Source of the DNA: ZC4RG20 sp036381515
GTDB taxonomy: Bacteria; Pseudomonadota; Gammaproteobacteria; Steroidobacterales; Rariloculaceae
Reading direction: 5' to 3'
Assembly: GCA_036381515.1 (NCBI GenBank)
Contig: DASVCR010000028.1
Location: 1-64,000, forward strand
Length of the DNA: 64,000 bases
Shown: positions 36,702-45,931 of the stretch, piece after piece
Numbering within the stretch: position 1 is the stretch's first letter
Layout of the letters: each line of letters opens with the position of its first letter
Made by a program: the position numbers and the translations under genes
The notes under the pieces: model-generated
The model's database searches: none
What the model was told of the DNA's origin: nothing
What the model saw: the letters and a program-made list of their open reading frames with translations, nothing else

Positions 36702-37677
36702 GCGTTGCCATCGCGGCCTCGGGGTACCGCGTGCCGGCCGCCGCGCCAGGCGGCGCGATCTCGTCCAGGCGACGCAACTCGTCGTCGCTGAGCGAGATGT
36801 CGGCGGCGCGCACGTTTTCCTCGAGGCGCGTCAGGCTGCGCGTGCCCGGTATCGGCACGATGCGCTCGTCGCGAGCGAGCACCCAGGCCAGCGCGAGCTG
36901 CGCCGCCGTGCAGCCCTTGTCCCTGGCGAGGTCATTCACCGCGTCGACGAGCGCAAGGTTTCGCTGGAAGTTTTCGCCCTGGAAGCGCGGATTCCGGCGC
37001 CGCCAGTCGTCTGGCGCGAGGTCGTCGATGCTGCGGATCGCTCCCGTGAGGAAACCGCGGCCCAGCGGGCTGTAGGCGACAAAGCCGATACCGAGCTCCG
37101 CGCAGAGCGGCAACAGCTCGTCCTCCGGATCGCGGCTCCACAGCGAGTACTCCGTCTGGAGCGCGGCGATCGGATGGACGGCGTGTGCACGCCGGATGGT
37201 CTCCGGCGCCGCCTCGGACAGGCCGAGGTGCCGGACCTTGCCTTCGCGCACGAGATCGGCCATCGCACCGACCGTGTCCTCGATCGGCGTGTTCGGATCG
37301 ACACGATGCTGGTAGTAGAGATCGATCACGTCTACGCCGAGGCGCTTCAGGCTCGCGTCGCAGGCCTGCTTCACGTACTCGGGCCTGCCGTCGATGCCGA
37401 GAAAGCTTCCGTCCGGCCCGCGCACGTTGCCGAACTTCGTCGCGAGGACGACGGCGTCCCGTCGGTCCCGGATCGCGCGACCGACGAGCTCCTCGTTGCG
37501 GCCGACGCCGTACATGTCGGCCGTGTCGAGCAGGGTGACGCCGAGATCGAGCGCGCGGTGGATGACGTCGATCGATTGCCGGTCGTTCGCAGCTCCGTAG
37601 AATTCGCTCATGCCCATGCAGCCGAGCCCGATGCACGAAACGACGGGCCCGTTCGCACCGAGATTGCGTGTGTTCAT
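36691..37677 (-). CDS. Aldo/keto reductase
   Basis: A 328-residue NADPH-dependent oxidoreductase of the YajO/IolS-like type. The motifs LGCMGMSEFYG, LLDTADMYG (Asp and catalytic Tyr), VLATKFG (Lys) and DLYYQHRVD (His) give the catalytic tetrad. Near the C-terminus IPIPGTRSLTRLEENVRA is the cofactor-binding segment. The start at 37677 has GGAGGG upstream. It is divergent from a helix-turn-helix regulator that probably controls it; this pairing of reductase and MmyB-like regulator is common. The substrate is unknown. Confidence 0.95.
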   Translation of the reverse strand: MNTRNLGANGPVVSCIGLGCMGMSEFYGAANDRQSIDVIHRALDLGVTLLDTADMYGVGRNEELVGRAIRDRRDAVVLATKFGNVRGPDGSFLGIDGRPEYVKQACDASLKRLGVDVIDLYYQHRVDPNTPIEDTVGAMADLVREGKVRHLGLSEAAPETIRRAHAVHPIAALQTEYSLWSRDPEDELLPLCAELGIGFVAYSPLGRGFLTGAIRSIDDLAPDDWRRRNPRFQGENFQRNLALVDAVNDLARDKGCTAAQLALAWVLARDERIVPIPGTRSLTRLEENVRAADISLSDDELRRLDEIAPPGAAAGTRYPEAAMATLNR

Positions 37678-37751
37678 AGGTATCCCTCCGAATCAGCTTC
37701 GCCTGCCGCGATGGCGCAGGCAGGAGGCGCAGTCTAGACTTCTCCGAAACG

Positions 37752-37773
37752 GGGATAAGTAAGCCGTTATCCC
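37752..37773. promoter_or_regulatory. Inverted repeat between reductase and regulator genes
   Basis: GGGATAA, 8 bases, TTATCCC, lying 75 bases before the reductase start and 36 bases before the regulator start. It is a plausible operator for the divergent regulator. Confidence 0.45.
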
Positions 37774-37808
37774 GGTAATGCCGGTTCCCGGTTCGACAAG
37801 GAGGCGCC

Positions 37809-38705
37809 ATGCTGAGCGAAGACCGCCGCCGGGAGATAGCGACATTCCTGCGGCTGCGCCGCGAACGGCTGCAGCCGGAGCACGTGAACTTGCCGCGCGG
37901 TAACCGGCGTCGCACGCCCGGGCTGCGACGCGAAGAGGTGGCCGCGCTGGCCGGCGTCAGCACCGAGTGGTACACGTGGCTCGAGCAGGCGCGAGACGTG
38001 CAGCCTTCCGCCGATACCTTGAGGCGGATTGCTGCGGCGCTGCGCCTCGAGGCCGGCGAGGCACAGCACCTCCTCACGCTAGCGGGGCACAACGGCGAGG
38101 CCGGCGGCAATAGGCACGCGCACGCAGGCGCGGTGACACCGCGAGTGCAGCGTCTGCTCGAGCAGTTCGGGCAATGCCCCGCCTGGGTGCACGGCGAGCG
38201 CTGGGACTTCCTCGCGTGGAATCGCGCGGCCACCGTCATTCACGACGGCATCGACGCTGCACGGGGATTCGAGCTCAACGCCGTCTACCGGATGTTCACG
38301 CATGCGCGCATGCGCGATATGCTGGTCGACTGGGAGCGCCATGCCCGTGACATCGTGGCCAAGCTGCGGGTCGCGCATGCACGTTACGTCGACGACCCGT
38401 GGTTCAACGAGCTCGTATCCGTGCTGCGTGCGAACAGCGACGAGTTCGCCCGCTTGTGGAACGAGCACAACGTGCAGCTGCCGCAGGGAGGGGTGAAGCG
38501 CTATCGTCACCCGGAGGTTGGGCTCCTCAGCTTCGAGTTCAGTCACCTGACGATCGCGGGCGAACCCTTCGAAGCCGCGTATCTCGTCGCGTACGTGCCG
38601 GCCGACAACGTGACCCGGAAAAGGATGGGCGAGTTGCTCGAGCGGGAGCGGAACGTGACGAACGGGCCGCGTGTCGCGCGAGCGTCCGCGGTAAGCTCGG
38701 CTTAG
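37809..38705 (+). CDS. Helix-turn-helix regulator with MmyB-like ligand domain
   Basis: A 298-residue regulator. The N-terminal XRE helix-turn-helix has LRRERLQPEHVNLP, RTPGLRREEVAALAGVSTEW and YTWLEQARDVQPSADTLRRI, diagnostic for the MmyB-like group. A PAS-like ligand domain (about 105-275) follows with WDFLAWNRAA and HPEVGLLSFEFSHLTI. Members often sit beside and control short-chain dehydrogenases or aldo/keto reductases, as here. AAGGAGG precedes the ATG. The ligand is not known; fatty-acid or phospholipid-like molecules have been suggested for the family. Confidence 0.92.
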   Translation: MLSEDRRREIATFLRLRRERLQPEHVNLPRGNRRRTPGLRREEVAALAGVSTEWYTWLEQARDVQPSADTLRRIAAALRLEAGEAQHLLTLAGHNGEAGGNRHAHAGAVTPRVQRLLEQFGQCPAWVHGERWDFLAWNRAATVIHDGIDAARGFELNAVYRMFTHARMRDMLVDWERHARDIVAKLRVAHARYVDDPWFNELVSVLRANSDEFARLWNEHNVQLPQGGVKRYRHPEVGLLSFEFSHLTIAGEPFEAAYLVAYVPADNVTRKRMGELLERERNVTNGPRVARASAVSSA

Positions 38706-38754
38706 TTCTTTTCGTCGGCGGCGCGGCGCGCGCAAAGTCTCCTGCCACTCGCGC

Positions 38755-39213
38755 TCACGTCCCGCGCGGTCTCGCGCGTCCATTACGCAGCGTCGACGCT
38801 CCGTTCTTTCGCCGGGAGCCGGGGCGGCGAACGGCGCTCCTCACGATGCGCCGAAACCTCGGACACTCCATGTGGCTCGGTGCCTTGCAGGCCGCGGCGT
38901 GCCTCAGCGCCTTCGACACAGTCGTGAGCCGCCGGATCGTCGCATCGAGCTCGTCGGCCTTCGCAAGGAGCTTCTTCCTGTCGATCCGCACGCGTCCGTC
39001 GGGACCGAAGATCTGCGCGATTTCGTCGAGCGAGAAGCCGGCGGAACGCCCTAACGCGATCAGCGCCAGGCGTTCGACGACGCCGGCCGCGAACACGCGG
39101 CGCAAGCCGCGCCGGCCGATCGACTGGATGAGCCCCTTTTCCTCGTAGAATCGCAGGGTGGAGGTCGGCAGACCACACTGCTCCGCGACTTCGCCGATGT
39201 CCAGGTTACGCAT
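38755..39213 (-). CDS. MerR family transcriptional regulator
   Basis: A 152-residue protein. The winged helix is typical: DIGEVAEQCGLPTSTLRFYEEKGLI, then GLRRVFAAGVVERLALIALGRSAGFSLDEI. A dimerisation helix follows (KLLAKADELDATIRRL), and the C-terminal part has C-(6)-ME-CP, in CKAPSHMECPRFRRI. These cysteines could bind metal or sense redox state, although the SoxR iron-sulfur cluster motif is absent. The start at 39213 is 10 bases from a perfect 16-bp palindrome, which implies autoregulation. Confidence 0.9.
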   Translation of the reverse strand: MRNLDIGEVAEQCGLPTSTLRFYEEKGLIQSIGRRGLRRVFAAGVVERLALIALGRSAGFSLDEIAQIFGPDGRVRIDRKKLLAKADELDATIRRLTTVSKALRHAAACKAPSHMECPRFRRIVRSAVRRPGSRRKNGASTLRNGRARPRGT

Positions 39214-39223
39214 GGTGCTTGAC

Positions 39224-39239
39224 TTCAAGTCGACTTGAA
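39224..39239. promoter_or_regulatory. Palindromic operator for the MerR regulator
   Basis: Perfect 16-bp palindrome TTCAAGTCGACTTGAA just upstream of the merR-type start. MerR regulators bind palindromes within a long-spaced promoter. The half-site CAAGT resembles that of the SoxR box. Confidence 0.6.
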
Positions 39240-39340
39240 TTGGCACTGTGTCCTTGTGGATTCCATTGTGCCACGGTCTCTTCGGCTCGGGCTGCGCCGC
39301 TAAGGCTCGGGCAACCGGATGCTCGACATGCGCCGTGTGC

Positions 39341-41731
39341 TCACACCTCGCGCAGCACGTGGCCCGGCACGACACGAGCCGCGCGCAGCACCTGCGCGCC
39401 CACCGACAGCCATGCGATGGCGATCGTCACCGCCAACGCCAGCGCGAACGGCGCCGGCGTCAGCGCGATGGGATCGAGGAACGCCGCGAGATACTCGTTC
39501 GCAGCGGCGTACGCGATCGGCCATGCCGCGAAGTTGGCGACCACCACGGGACGCGAGAACGCGGCGATGAGCAAGCGCGCAATCTGCGCGCTGCTCGCGC
39601 CGAACGTCTTGCGCACGCCGATCTCGCGGCGTCGGTGGTTCACGACGATCGCCGCCATGCCGACGAGACCCGCCATGGCGATCGCAAGCGCGGTCGCGGA
39701 AAGAAGGCCGAACGCCTGGTTGAGGCGCAGGAACGTCTCGTACGCTCGATTGAAGGTCTCGTCGAAGAAGTGCCGGCTGATTGCCACGTCGGGTGCGAGC
39801 CTGCCCCAGACCGCATCAATGCCGGCGAGCGCACCGGCGACGTCGTTGCCGTCGACGCGCACGTACATGACGTCGCCCTCCGGGTCGAGTCCGTACATCG
39901 TCGACACGGCTCCGCCGCCGCGAAACGTGAGGCGCCTGTCCTCGACGACGCCGACGATCTCGAGCGGCGGACTCGTGCCCCGTCCGTAGACGAGCATGCC
40001 GACGGCCTCGGCCGGCGTCGCCGCGCCGAACTCACGTGCGAACGCCCGGTCGACGACGATCGGCACGGTGGCTCGGCCCTCCGCGCGCGCGGCGGCGTCG
40101 TTGCGCTCCGGCTCGAAGACGCGGCCGGCGAGGAGGTCGATGCCCATGACGTCGAAGAACCCGTACCCTACGCTGCGCGTGAGCACGCGGCGCGGCGGCT
40201 GTTCGGGCGCCGCAGACAGAAACGTCACCGCGACGAGCCGTTGCCACGGCAGTCCTCCGAACTCCGAGACGGCCTTCACTTGCGGCACGCGCAGCAGCTC
40301 GGCGCGCAGCGTCGCGGGATCGACCTTCGTGATGCGCGTCGGGTTCTCGATGAGCACGAGCGGATCCTCGAGACCGCCCAGACCCGTGCGAACGAGCTTT
40401 GCGTTCTGCAACGACACTACGGTGAGCGCGGCGATCAGGAGACTCGCCGCGGCGAACTGAGCGCCGACGAGCAGCGTCGAGAGCCGCCCCGCGCCGAGCC
40501 GCGCGCGGATGGAGCGAAGCGCGACGATCGGCGCGACGCGCGACAGCACGAACGCCGGATACGAGCCCGCCGCGAACGCGGCCGTCAACGTCGCGGCAAA
40601 CAGCACGAGCCAGACGGCAGGGTCCGCGAACAGCACGGTGCCGATGTCTACACCGAGCATCTCGCGAGCCGCCGGCAGCACCGCGACGAGCGTTACGAGC
40701 GCCACGGCCATCGCGAGCGACGTCATGAGCGTCGCCTCGAAGAGATGCTGGAGCGCAACGTGCTTCGGGCCGGCGCCGAGGGCCTTGCGCACGCCGACCT
40801 CGCGAACGCGGCGCGCCGCCCGCGCGGTGGCGAGGTTCGCGTAGTTCACGCAAGCCACGCCGAGCACGAGCACGCCGAGCGCGAGCAGGACGCCCGAGAT
40901 GGAGACTCCGACGTCGCCGGACAAGAGCTCGTCGTCGATGCTCTTGCGAAGCAGCGCCGTCGCCGGCAGCAGGTCGAACGTGACCGACGAGCCCTCCTCC
41001 TGCGGCACGTGCCGCGCGGCGAAAGCGGCGAGCTCGCCGCGCAGCGCATCCGCCGCACCGGCATCCGGCAAAAGCAGGTAAGTCACCGCGTTACCGCTCA
41101 TCCAGTTGCTGCGCAGCATCTCGAGCATGGGAGCGTCGATGGCAGCGCGTTGAACCGCGTCGAGGACGTCCATCGATAGCAGCACGTCGAACCGCAGGGG
41201 AGCCGCCGCCGAGCGGCCGAGATGCGACGGCTCGGGAACGTGATCGACGACGCCCGTGACGGTCGCCTCGACGGCGTTATCGACGAGCAGCCGCCTGCCG
41301 AGCGGATCACCGGCGCCGAAGAGTCGCGTTGCAGCCTCCCGCGTCACGACGGCGCTGCGCGGCCTCGCGAGCGCCGCGTCGCGGTCCCCCGCGGCGAACG
41401 GCAGCGGGAACAGCGAGAGGAAGTCCTGGTCGACGGCGACGGCAGGGAAACGCAGCGCCCGATCACCGGTCGACACCGACGTCTGGGCCGGCAGCGGAAC
41501 CGCGCGCGCGACGCGCTCCACGGCGGGAAAATCGGCGAGCAGCAGGTCCGCGGCCTGGAGCGGCGAGGTCGTGAGCCCGCTGCGCGAGAACGTGCCGCCG
41601 ATCGTCGTAAAGCTCGTCGTCAACACGAACACGCGGTCGGCGTCCGGGAAGGCGCGCTCGGCGCGGTCCCAGAATGCGACGAGCGCGTAGGCGAGCAGGA
41701 AGCTCACGAGCCCGAGCGCGAGCGTGAGCAC
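39341..41731 (-). CDS. FtsX-type (MacB-like) permease, N-terminus interrupted
   Basis: A 796-residue membrane protein of the ATPase-less FtsX/MacB family: helix 1, MacB periplasmic core (about 30-260), FtsX helices, a second core and a final FtsX domain with HRRREIGVRKTFGASSAQIARLL. REVGVRKALGAGPKHV marks the first FtsX domain. The first possible start in frame is GTG at 41731, but the family-like sequence continues upstream (HYLFLAIRNARREPVTATIN) to an in-frame TGA at 41798-41800. An in-frame ATG lies at 41815, six codons before that stop. This fits a nonsense mutation near the start; a gene reinitiated at 41731 would lack the first amphipathic segment. The transported substrate is unknown. 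Confidence 0.8.
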   Translation of the reverse strand: MLTLALGLVSFLLAYALVAFWDRAERAFPDADRVFVLTTSFTTIGGTFSRSGLTTSPLQAADLLLADFPAVERVARAVPLPAQTSVSTGDRALRFPAVAVDQDFLSLFPLPFAAGDRDAALARPRSAVVTREAATRLFGAGDPLGRRLLVDNAVEATVTGVVDHVPEPSHLGRSAAAPLRFDVLLSMDVLDAVQRAAIDAPMLEMLRSNWMSGNAVTYLLLPDAGAADALRGELAAFAARHVPQEEGSSVTFDLLPATALLRKSIDDELLSGDVGVSISGVLLALGVLVLGVACVNYANLATARAARRVREVGVRKALGAGPKHVALQHLFEATLMTSLAMAVALVTLVAVLPAAREMLGVDIGTVLFADPAVWLVLFAATLTAAFAAGSYPAFVLSRVAPIVALRSIRARLGAGRLSTLLVGAQFAAASLLIAALTVVSLQNAKLVRTGLGGLEDPLVLIENPTRITKVDPATLRAELLRVPQVKAVSEFGGLPWQRLVAVTFLSAAPEQPPRRVLTRSVGYGFFDVMGIDLLAGRVFEPERNDAAARAEGRATVPIVVDRAFAREFGAATPAEAVGMLVYGRGTSPPLEIVGVVEDRRLTFRGGGAVSTMYGLDPEGDVMYVRVDGNDVAGALAGIDAVWGRLAPDVAISRHFFDETFNRAYETFLRLNQAFGLLSATALAIAMAGLVGMAAIVVNHRRREIGVRKTFGASSAQIARLLIAAFSRPVVVANFAAWPIAYAAANEYLAAFLDPIALTPAPFALALAVTIAIAWLSVGAQVLRAARVVPGHVLREV

Positions 41732-41988
41732 GTTGATCGTCGCCGTGACGGGCTCGCGGCGCGCGTTGCGAATGGCGAGAAACAGATAGTGCCGAGATCA
41801 GGTACCGCCGTGCATTGCAGAAACTCGAGCTTCGAAGTGCCGGGCGACCGCCGGGCCCGAGGATCGGCATCCGCCGGCCTAGTGTGTTACTGACGCAATA
41901 CAGTAGAGATGCTCATACGATGCCGTCAAGAGGAGCCGAAGCCTTGCCTTGCACTCGCCGTCCTGCCGCGGTAACGTGACGCTCGCTC

Positions 41989-42090
41989 ACTAGGGGAGTC
42001 CCGCGAAGGGGCTGAGAGGTCATTGGCGCCTACGGGCGCGACATGACGACCCTTTGAACCTGATCCAGCTCATACTGGCGAAGGGAATGT
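41989..42090 (+). promoter_or_regulatory. TPP riboswitch (THI element)
   Basis: Conserved elements in the right order: TAGGGGAGTCC at the start, GGGGCTGAGAGG, a variable arm containing GGCGCCTACGGGCGC, ACCCTTTGAACCTGATC, and CTGGCGAAGGGAA at the end. It sits 115 bases before the thiC start, so thiamine pyrophosphate should repress the whole operon. Confidence 0.95.
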
Positions 42091-42205
42091 CGAGAACGAC
42101 CGCTGTCGTCATCGAGCTCATCGTCTCCGAGGCTCTTCCGCGGCCGAAGCGCCCTTCCGGTACCGCTGGATCTCCCCGCCCGTTGTCTCTGTCCGGGAGG
42201 ATCCG

Positions 42206-43963
42206 ATGGATACCGAGTCGCCGCGCGTGACGACCGGCCCGCTGCCGTCGTCGTCCAAGGTCTACTTCTCCGGAACGCTCCATTCGCACCTTCGAGTGCC
42301 GATGCGGCGGATCGACCTTCATCCGTCCGCCGGCGAGCCGCCGCTCGTCGTGTACGACTCGTCGGGCCCCTACACGGACCCGAACGTGGAGATCGACATC
42401 GCACGCGGCCTGCCGAAGCTGCGGGCGCCGTGGATCGCCGCGCGCGGCGACGTCGTGCCGTGCGAGCCGCGTGTCGAGAACGCGTCGGCGTTCCGTCATC
42501 GGCCGTTCAAGGCGCTGCCCGGCAAGGCCGTGACGCAGCTCGCCTACGCACGAGCCGGCATCATCACGCCCGAGATGGAGTTCGTCGCGATCCGCGAGAA
42601 CGTCGGGCGCGAGCGGCTGCGCGCGGCCGCAGGGCGGGACGGCGAGCCGTGGGGCGCGTCGATCCCGGACTACGTGACGCCCGAGTTCGTGCGCCGGGAG
42701 GTCGCGGCGGGCCGCGCAATCCTTCCTGCCAACGTGAATCACCCGGAGAGCGAACCGATGATCATCGGCCGCAACTTCCTCGTGAAGATCAACGCGAACA
42801 TCGGCAACTCCGCCGTGTCGTCGTCGATCGCCGAGGAGGTCGACAAGATGGTCTGGGCGATCCGCTGGGGCGCGGATACCGTGATGGATCTGTCGACGGG
42901 CAAGAATATCCGCCAGATTCGCGAGTGGATCCTGCGCAATTCGCCGGTGCCGATCGGCACCGTGCCGATCTACGAAGCGCTCGAGAAGGTCGGCGGCGTG
43001 CCGGAGCGGCTCTCGTGGCAAGTCTTCCGCGATACGTTGATCGAGCAGGCGGAGCAGGGCGTCGACTACTTCACGATCCACGCCGGCGTCCGGCTCGCGC
43101 ATATCCCGCTGACCGTCGATCGCACGACGGGCATCGTCTCTCGAGGCGGCTCGATCATCGCAAAGTGGTGCCTCGCGCACCACCGCGAAAGCTTCCTCTA
43201 CGAGCGCTTCGAGGAGATCTGCGACATCTGCCGCGCCTACGACGTCAGCTTCTCGCTCGGCGACGGCCTCCGACCCGGCTCGATCGCGGACGCGAACGAC
43301 GCCGCGCAGTTCGCCGAGCTCGAAACGCTCGGCGAGCTGACCCGCGTCGCATGGGAGAAGGACTGCCAGGTCATGATCGAGGGCCCAGGGCATGTGCCGA
43401 TGCACAAGATCAAGGAGAACGTCGACAGGCAGCTCGCGAGCTGCGGCGAAGCGCCGTTCTACACGCTCGGACCGCTCGCGACCGACATCGCGCCGGGCTA
43501 CGACCACATCACGTCCGCGATCGGCGCCGCGATGATCGGCTGGTTCGGCACGGCGATGCTGTGCTACGTCACGCCGAAGGAGCATCTAGGGCTGCCGGAC
43601 CGCAACGACGTGAAGACCGGCGTCATCACGTACAAGCTCGCGGCCCACGCCGCGGATCTCGCGAAGGGTCACCCGGCCGCGCGGGCGCGGGACGACGCGC
43701 TCTCACGCGCGCGCTTCGATTTTCGCTGGGAAGACCAGTTCAACCTTTCGCTCGACCCCGAGACGGCCCGTGACTTCCACGACCTCACGTTGCCGAAGGA
43801 GGCGCACAAGCTCGCGCACTTCTGCTCGATGTGCGGCCCGAGGTTCTGCTCGATGCGGATCTCGCAGGATCTGCGCGACGACGCGCGGCGGGCAGGCATG
43901 CGCGAGATGGCGCAGAAGTTCCGCGAGCGCGGCGAGCTCTACGTTCCGGTCGAACGCAACTGA
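42206..43963 (+). CDS. thiC: Phosphomethylpyrimidine synthase
   Basis: A 585-residue radical-SAM enzyme that converts aminoimidazole ribotide to hydroxymethylpyrimidine phosphate in thiamine synthesis. Typical stretches are VYDSSGPYTDP, QLAYARAGIITPEMEFVA, DLSTGKNIRQIREWI, LSWQVFRDTLIEQAEQGVD and IEGPGHVPMHKIKEN. The C-terminal iron-sulfur motif is HFCSMCGPRFCSM, with C-x2-C-x4-C spacing. The length is slightly less than the usual 600-650, because the N-terminal domain is short. GGGAGG lies 6 bases before the ATG. It is the first gene of the thi operon, under the TPP riboswitch. Confidence 0.98.
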   Translation: MDTESPRVTTGPLPSSSKVYFSGTLHSHLRVPMRRIDLHPSAGEPPLVVYDSSGPYTDPNVEIDIARGLPKLRAPWIAARGDVVPCEPRVENASAFRHRPFKALPGKAVTQLAYARAGIITPEMEFVAIRENVGRERLRAAAGRDGEPWGASIPDYVTPEFVRREVAAGRAILPANVNHPESEPMIIGRNFLVKINANIGNSAVSSSIAEEVDKMVWAIRWGADTVMDLSTGKNIRQIREWILRNSPVPIGTVPIYEALEKVGGVPERLSWQVFRDTLIEQAEQGVDYFTIHAGVRLAHIPLTVDRTTGIVSRGGSIIAKWCLAHHRESFLYERFEEICDICRAYDVSFSLGDGLRPGSIADANDAAQFAELETLGELTRVAWEKDCQVMIEGPGHVPMHKIKENVDRQLASCGEAPFYTLGPLATDIAPGYDHITSAIGAAMIGWFGTAMLCYVTPKEHLGLPDRNDVKTGVITYKLAAHAADLAKGHPAARARDDALSRARFDFRWEDQFNLSLDPETARDFHDLTLPKEAHKLAHFCSMCGPRFCSMRISQDLRDDARRAGMREMAQKFRERGELYVPVERN

Positions 43964-43964
43964 C

Positions 43965-44987
43965 ATGCGCGTCACGGTGATCGGCGCGGGCGTCGCGGGA
44001 CTCTGCTGCGCCGTCGAGCTCGCGGAACGGGGCGCGGACGTCGAGGTGCTCGAGCGGACGGCGCTTCTCGGCGGGTCGGCGGCCTCGTGGCTCGCGGGCG
44101 GCATGCTCGCGCCGTGGTGCGAGCGCGAGCATGCGGCGCCGATCGTCGCGGCGCTCGGCGAAGAGTCGATCGATTGGTGGGCCGGGCATTTCCCCGCGAC
44201 GCACCGCATGGGCACGCTCGTCGTTGCGCACGGCCGCGATGCGCCGGACCTCCGTGCCTTCGCGCGGCGAACGGAGCGCTACGAGTGGCTCGATGCGCAC
44301 GCCCTCGGCGAGCTCGAGCCCGATCTCGGCGAGCGCTTCCGCAGCGCGCTCTACTTTCCCACGGAGGCGCACCTCGATCCGCGCGCCGCGCTCGCGGCGC
44401 TCGTCGCGATGCTCGAGTCACGCGCCGCGTCGGTGCGGTTCGGCCATCACGCGGAGCCGGACGATATCGGAGACCGTGCCGTCGTCGACTGCCGCGGGCT
44501 CGGGGCACGGTCGGCGCTGCCGGATCTGCGCGGCGTCAGAGGCGAGATGCTGCTGCTACGCACCCACGAGGTCACGCTGCGCCGGCCGGTGCGTGTCCTG
44601 CATCCGCGCATGCCCGTCTACGTCGTGCCCCGCGGCGACGGGCTCTACATGGTCGGCGCGACGATGATCGAGAGCGACGCGCCGGCCGGGATCACCGCAC
44701 GCTCGATGTTCGAGCTGCTCGGCGCCGCCTATGCGCTCCACCCCGCGTTCGGTGAAGCGGAGATCGTCGAGACCGGCGTGGGCATACGGCCGGCGTTGCC
44801 CGACAACGTGCCGATGATCAGGGCGGCCGATCCGGTGCGTGACGATCGGCTGCACGTCAACGGCTTCTATCGGCACGGCTTCCTGCTCGCGCCCGCGCTC
44901 GCACGCCGCGCGGCGGATTGGCTGCTCGAAGGACGCATTCATCCGGAGGTGTGGGATGAGAATCATCGTGAACGGCGAATCGCATGA
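43965..44987 (+). CDS. thiO: FAD-dependent glycine oxidase-like protein
   Basis: A 340-residue D-amino-acid oxidase-type flavoprotein. The FAD motif MRVTVIGAGVAGLCCAVELAE is at the N-terminus; SAASWLAGGMLAPW, GMLAPWCE, PVYVVPRGDGLYMVGATMIE and VGIRPALPDNVPMI are typical of ThiO. It oxidises glycine to iminoglycine for thiazole formation. The ATG lies 1 base after the thiC stop. Its last 32 bases overlap the thiS gene, so the order thiC-thiO-thiS-thiG is translationally coupled. Confidence 0.95.
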   Translation: MRVTVIGAGVAGLCCAVELAERGADVEVLERTALLGGSAASWLAGGMLAPWCEREHAAPIVAALGEESIDWWAGHFPATHRMGTLVVAHGRDAPDLRAFARRTERYEWLDAHALGELEPDLGERFRSALYFPTEAHLDPRAALAALVAMLESRAASVRFGHHAEPDDIGDRAVVDCRGLGARSALPDLRGVRGEMLLLRTHEVTLRRPVRVLHPRMPVYVVPRGDGLYMVGATMIESDAPAGITARSMFELLGAAYALHPAFGEAEIVETGVGIRPALPDNVPMIRAADPVRDDRLHVNGFYRHGFLLAPALARRAADWLLEGRIHPEVWDENHRERRIA

Positions 44988-45153
44988 CACCGACGCCGGC
45001 ACGGTCTCGGCGGTGCTCGCCGAGCTCGGACTCGACGGCGCGATCGTCGCAACGGCGTTGAACGGCGAGTTCGTGCCGAAGTCGCGGCGCCCGGAGACGG
45101 TAGTCGCGGAAGGTGACCATCTCGACGTGCTCGCGCCGATGCAGGGAGGGTAA
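44956..45153 (+). CDS. thiS: Sulfur carrier protein ThiS
   Basis: A 65-residue ubiquitin-fold protein that ends in the required GlyGly (LAPMQGG). It begins MRIIVNGESHDTDAGTVS. ThiF adenylates the C-terminus to build the thiocarboxylate; no thiF is in the window, so another E1-like enzyme elsewhere must serve. The ATG follows GGAGG and lies 32 bases inside the end of thiO. Confidence 0.95.
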   Translation: MRIIVNGESHDTDAGTVSAVLAELGLDGAIVATALNGEFVPKSRRPETVVAEGDHLDVLAPMQGG

Positions 45154-45157
45154 GGCG

Positions 45158-45931
45158 ATGGTCACGTTCTACGGCGTCGAGCTCGGGTCGCGGCTGATAC
45201 TCGGCACGGCCCGTTATCCGTCGCCCGCGATGCTGGTTGAAGCGATCCGAGCGTCCGGCGCCGAGGTCGTCACGGTCTCGCTGCGGCGCGAATCGGGCGG
45301 CGAGCGGGCCGGGCAGGCGTTCTGGTCGCTGATCGCGTCGCTCGGCGTGCGGGTGCTGCCGAACACGGCGGGCTGCCGCACCGTGAAGGAAGCCGTAACG
45401 ACCGCGCAGATGGCTCGCGAGGTCTTCGACACGACGTGGATCAAGCTCGAGGTCATCGGCGAGGACGACACGCTTCAGCCGGACGTCTTCGGGCTCGTCG
45501 ACGCCGCGCGGATTCTCACGGCCGAAGGGTTCGACGTCTTCCCGTACACGACGGAGGACCTGGTCGTCGCCGATCGGCTGATCGATGCGGGCTGCCGCGT
45601 GCTGATGCCGTGGGGCGCGCCGATCGGCTCCGGCAAGGGGCTGAACAATCCGTTCGGCCTGCGGGCGCTGCGTGCGCATTTTCCGGACATCCCGCTCGTC
45701 GTCGACGCCGGCATCGGCCTGCCGTCGCACGCCGCGCACGCGATGGAGCTCGGCTACGACGCGGTGCTGCTGAACACGGCCGTCGCCGAGGCAAGCGATC
45801 CCGTGCGGATGGCCGCCGCGTTCGCCAAGGCGGTCGATGCCGGCGCGATTGCGTACGCGGCGGGGCCGATGGAGCCGCGCGACATGGCGATGCCGTCGAC
45901 GCCGCTCGCCGGCATGGCGGTGCTGTCGTGA
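45158..45931 (+). CDS. thiG: Thiazole synthase
   Basis: A 257-residue TIM-barrel enzyme that forms the thiazole phosphate from deoxyxylulose phosphate, iminoglycine and the ThiS thiocarboxylate. Key segments are SRLILGTARYPS, LPNTAGCRTVKEAV, WIKLEVIGEDDTLQPD with the Schiff-base lysine, LMPWGAPIGSGKGLNNP and DAGIGLPSHAAHAMELGYDAVLLNTAVA. GGGAGGG is upstream of the ATG, which lies 4 bases after thiS. A 20-bp tandem repeat runs across its stop codon into thiE. Confidence 0.97.
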   Translation: MVTFYGVELGSRLILGTARYPSPAMLVEAIRASGAEVVTVSLRRESGGERAGQAFWSLIASLGVRVLPNTAGCRTVKEAVTTAQMAREVFDTTWIKLEVIGEDDTLQPDVFGLVDAARILTAEGFDVFPYTTEDLVVADRLIDAGCRVLMPWGAPIGSGKGLNNPFGLRALRAHFPDIPLVVDAGIGLPSHAAHAMELGYDAVLLNTAVAEASDPVRMAAAFAKAVDAGAIAYAAGPMEPRDMAMPSTPLAGMAVLS

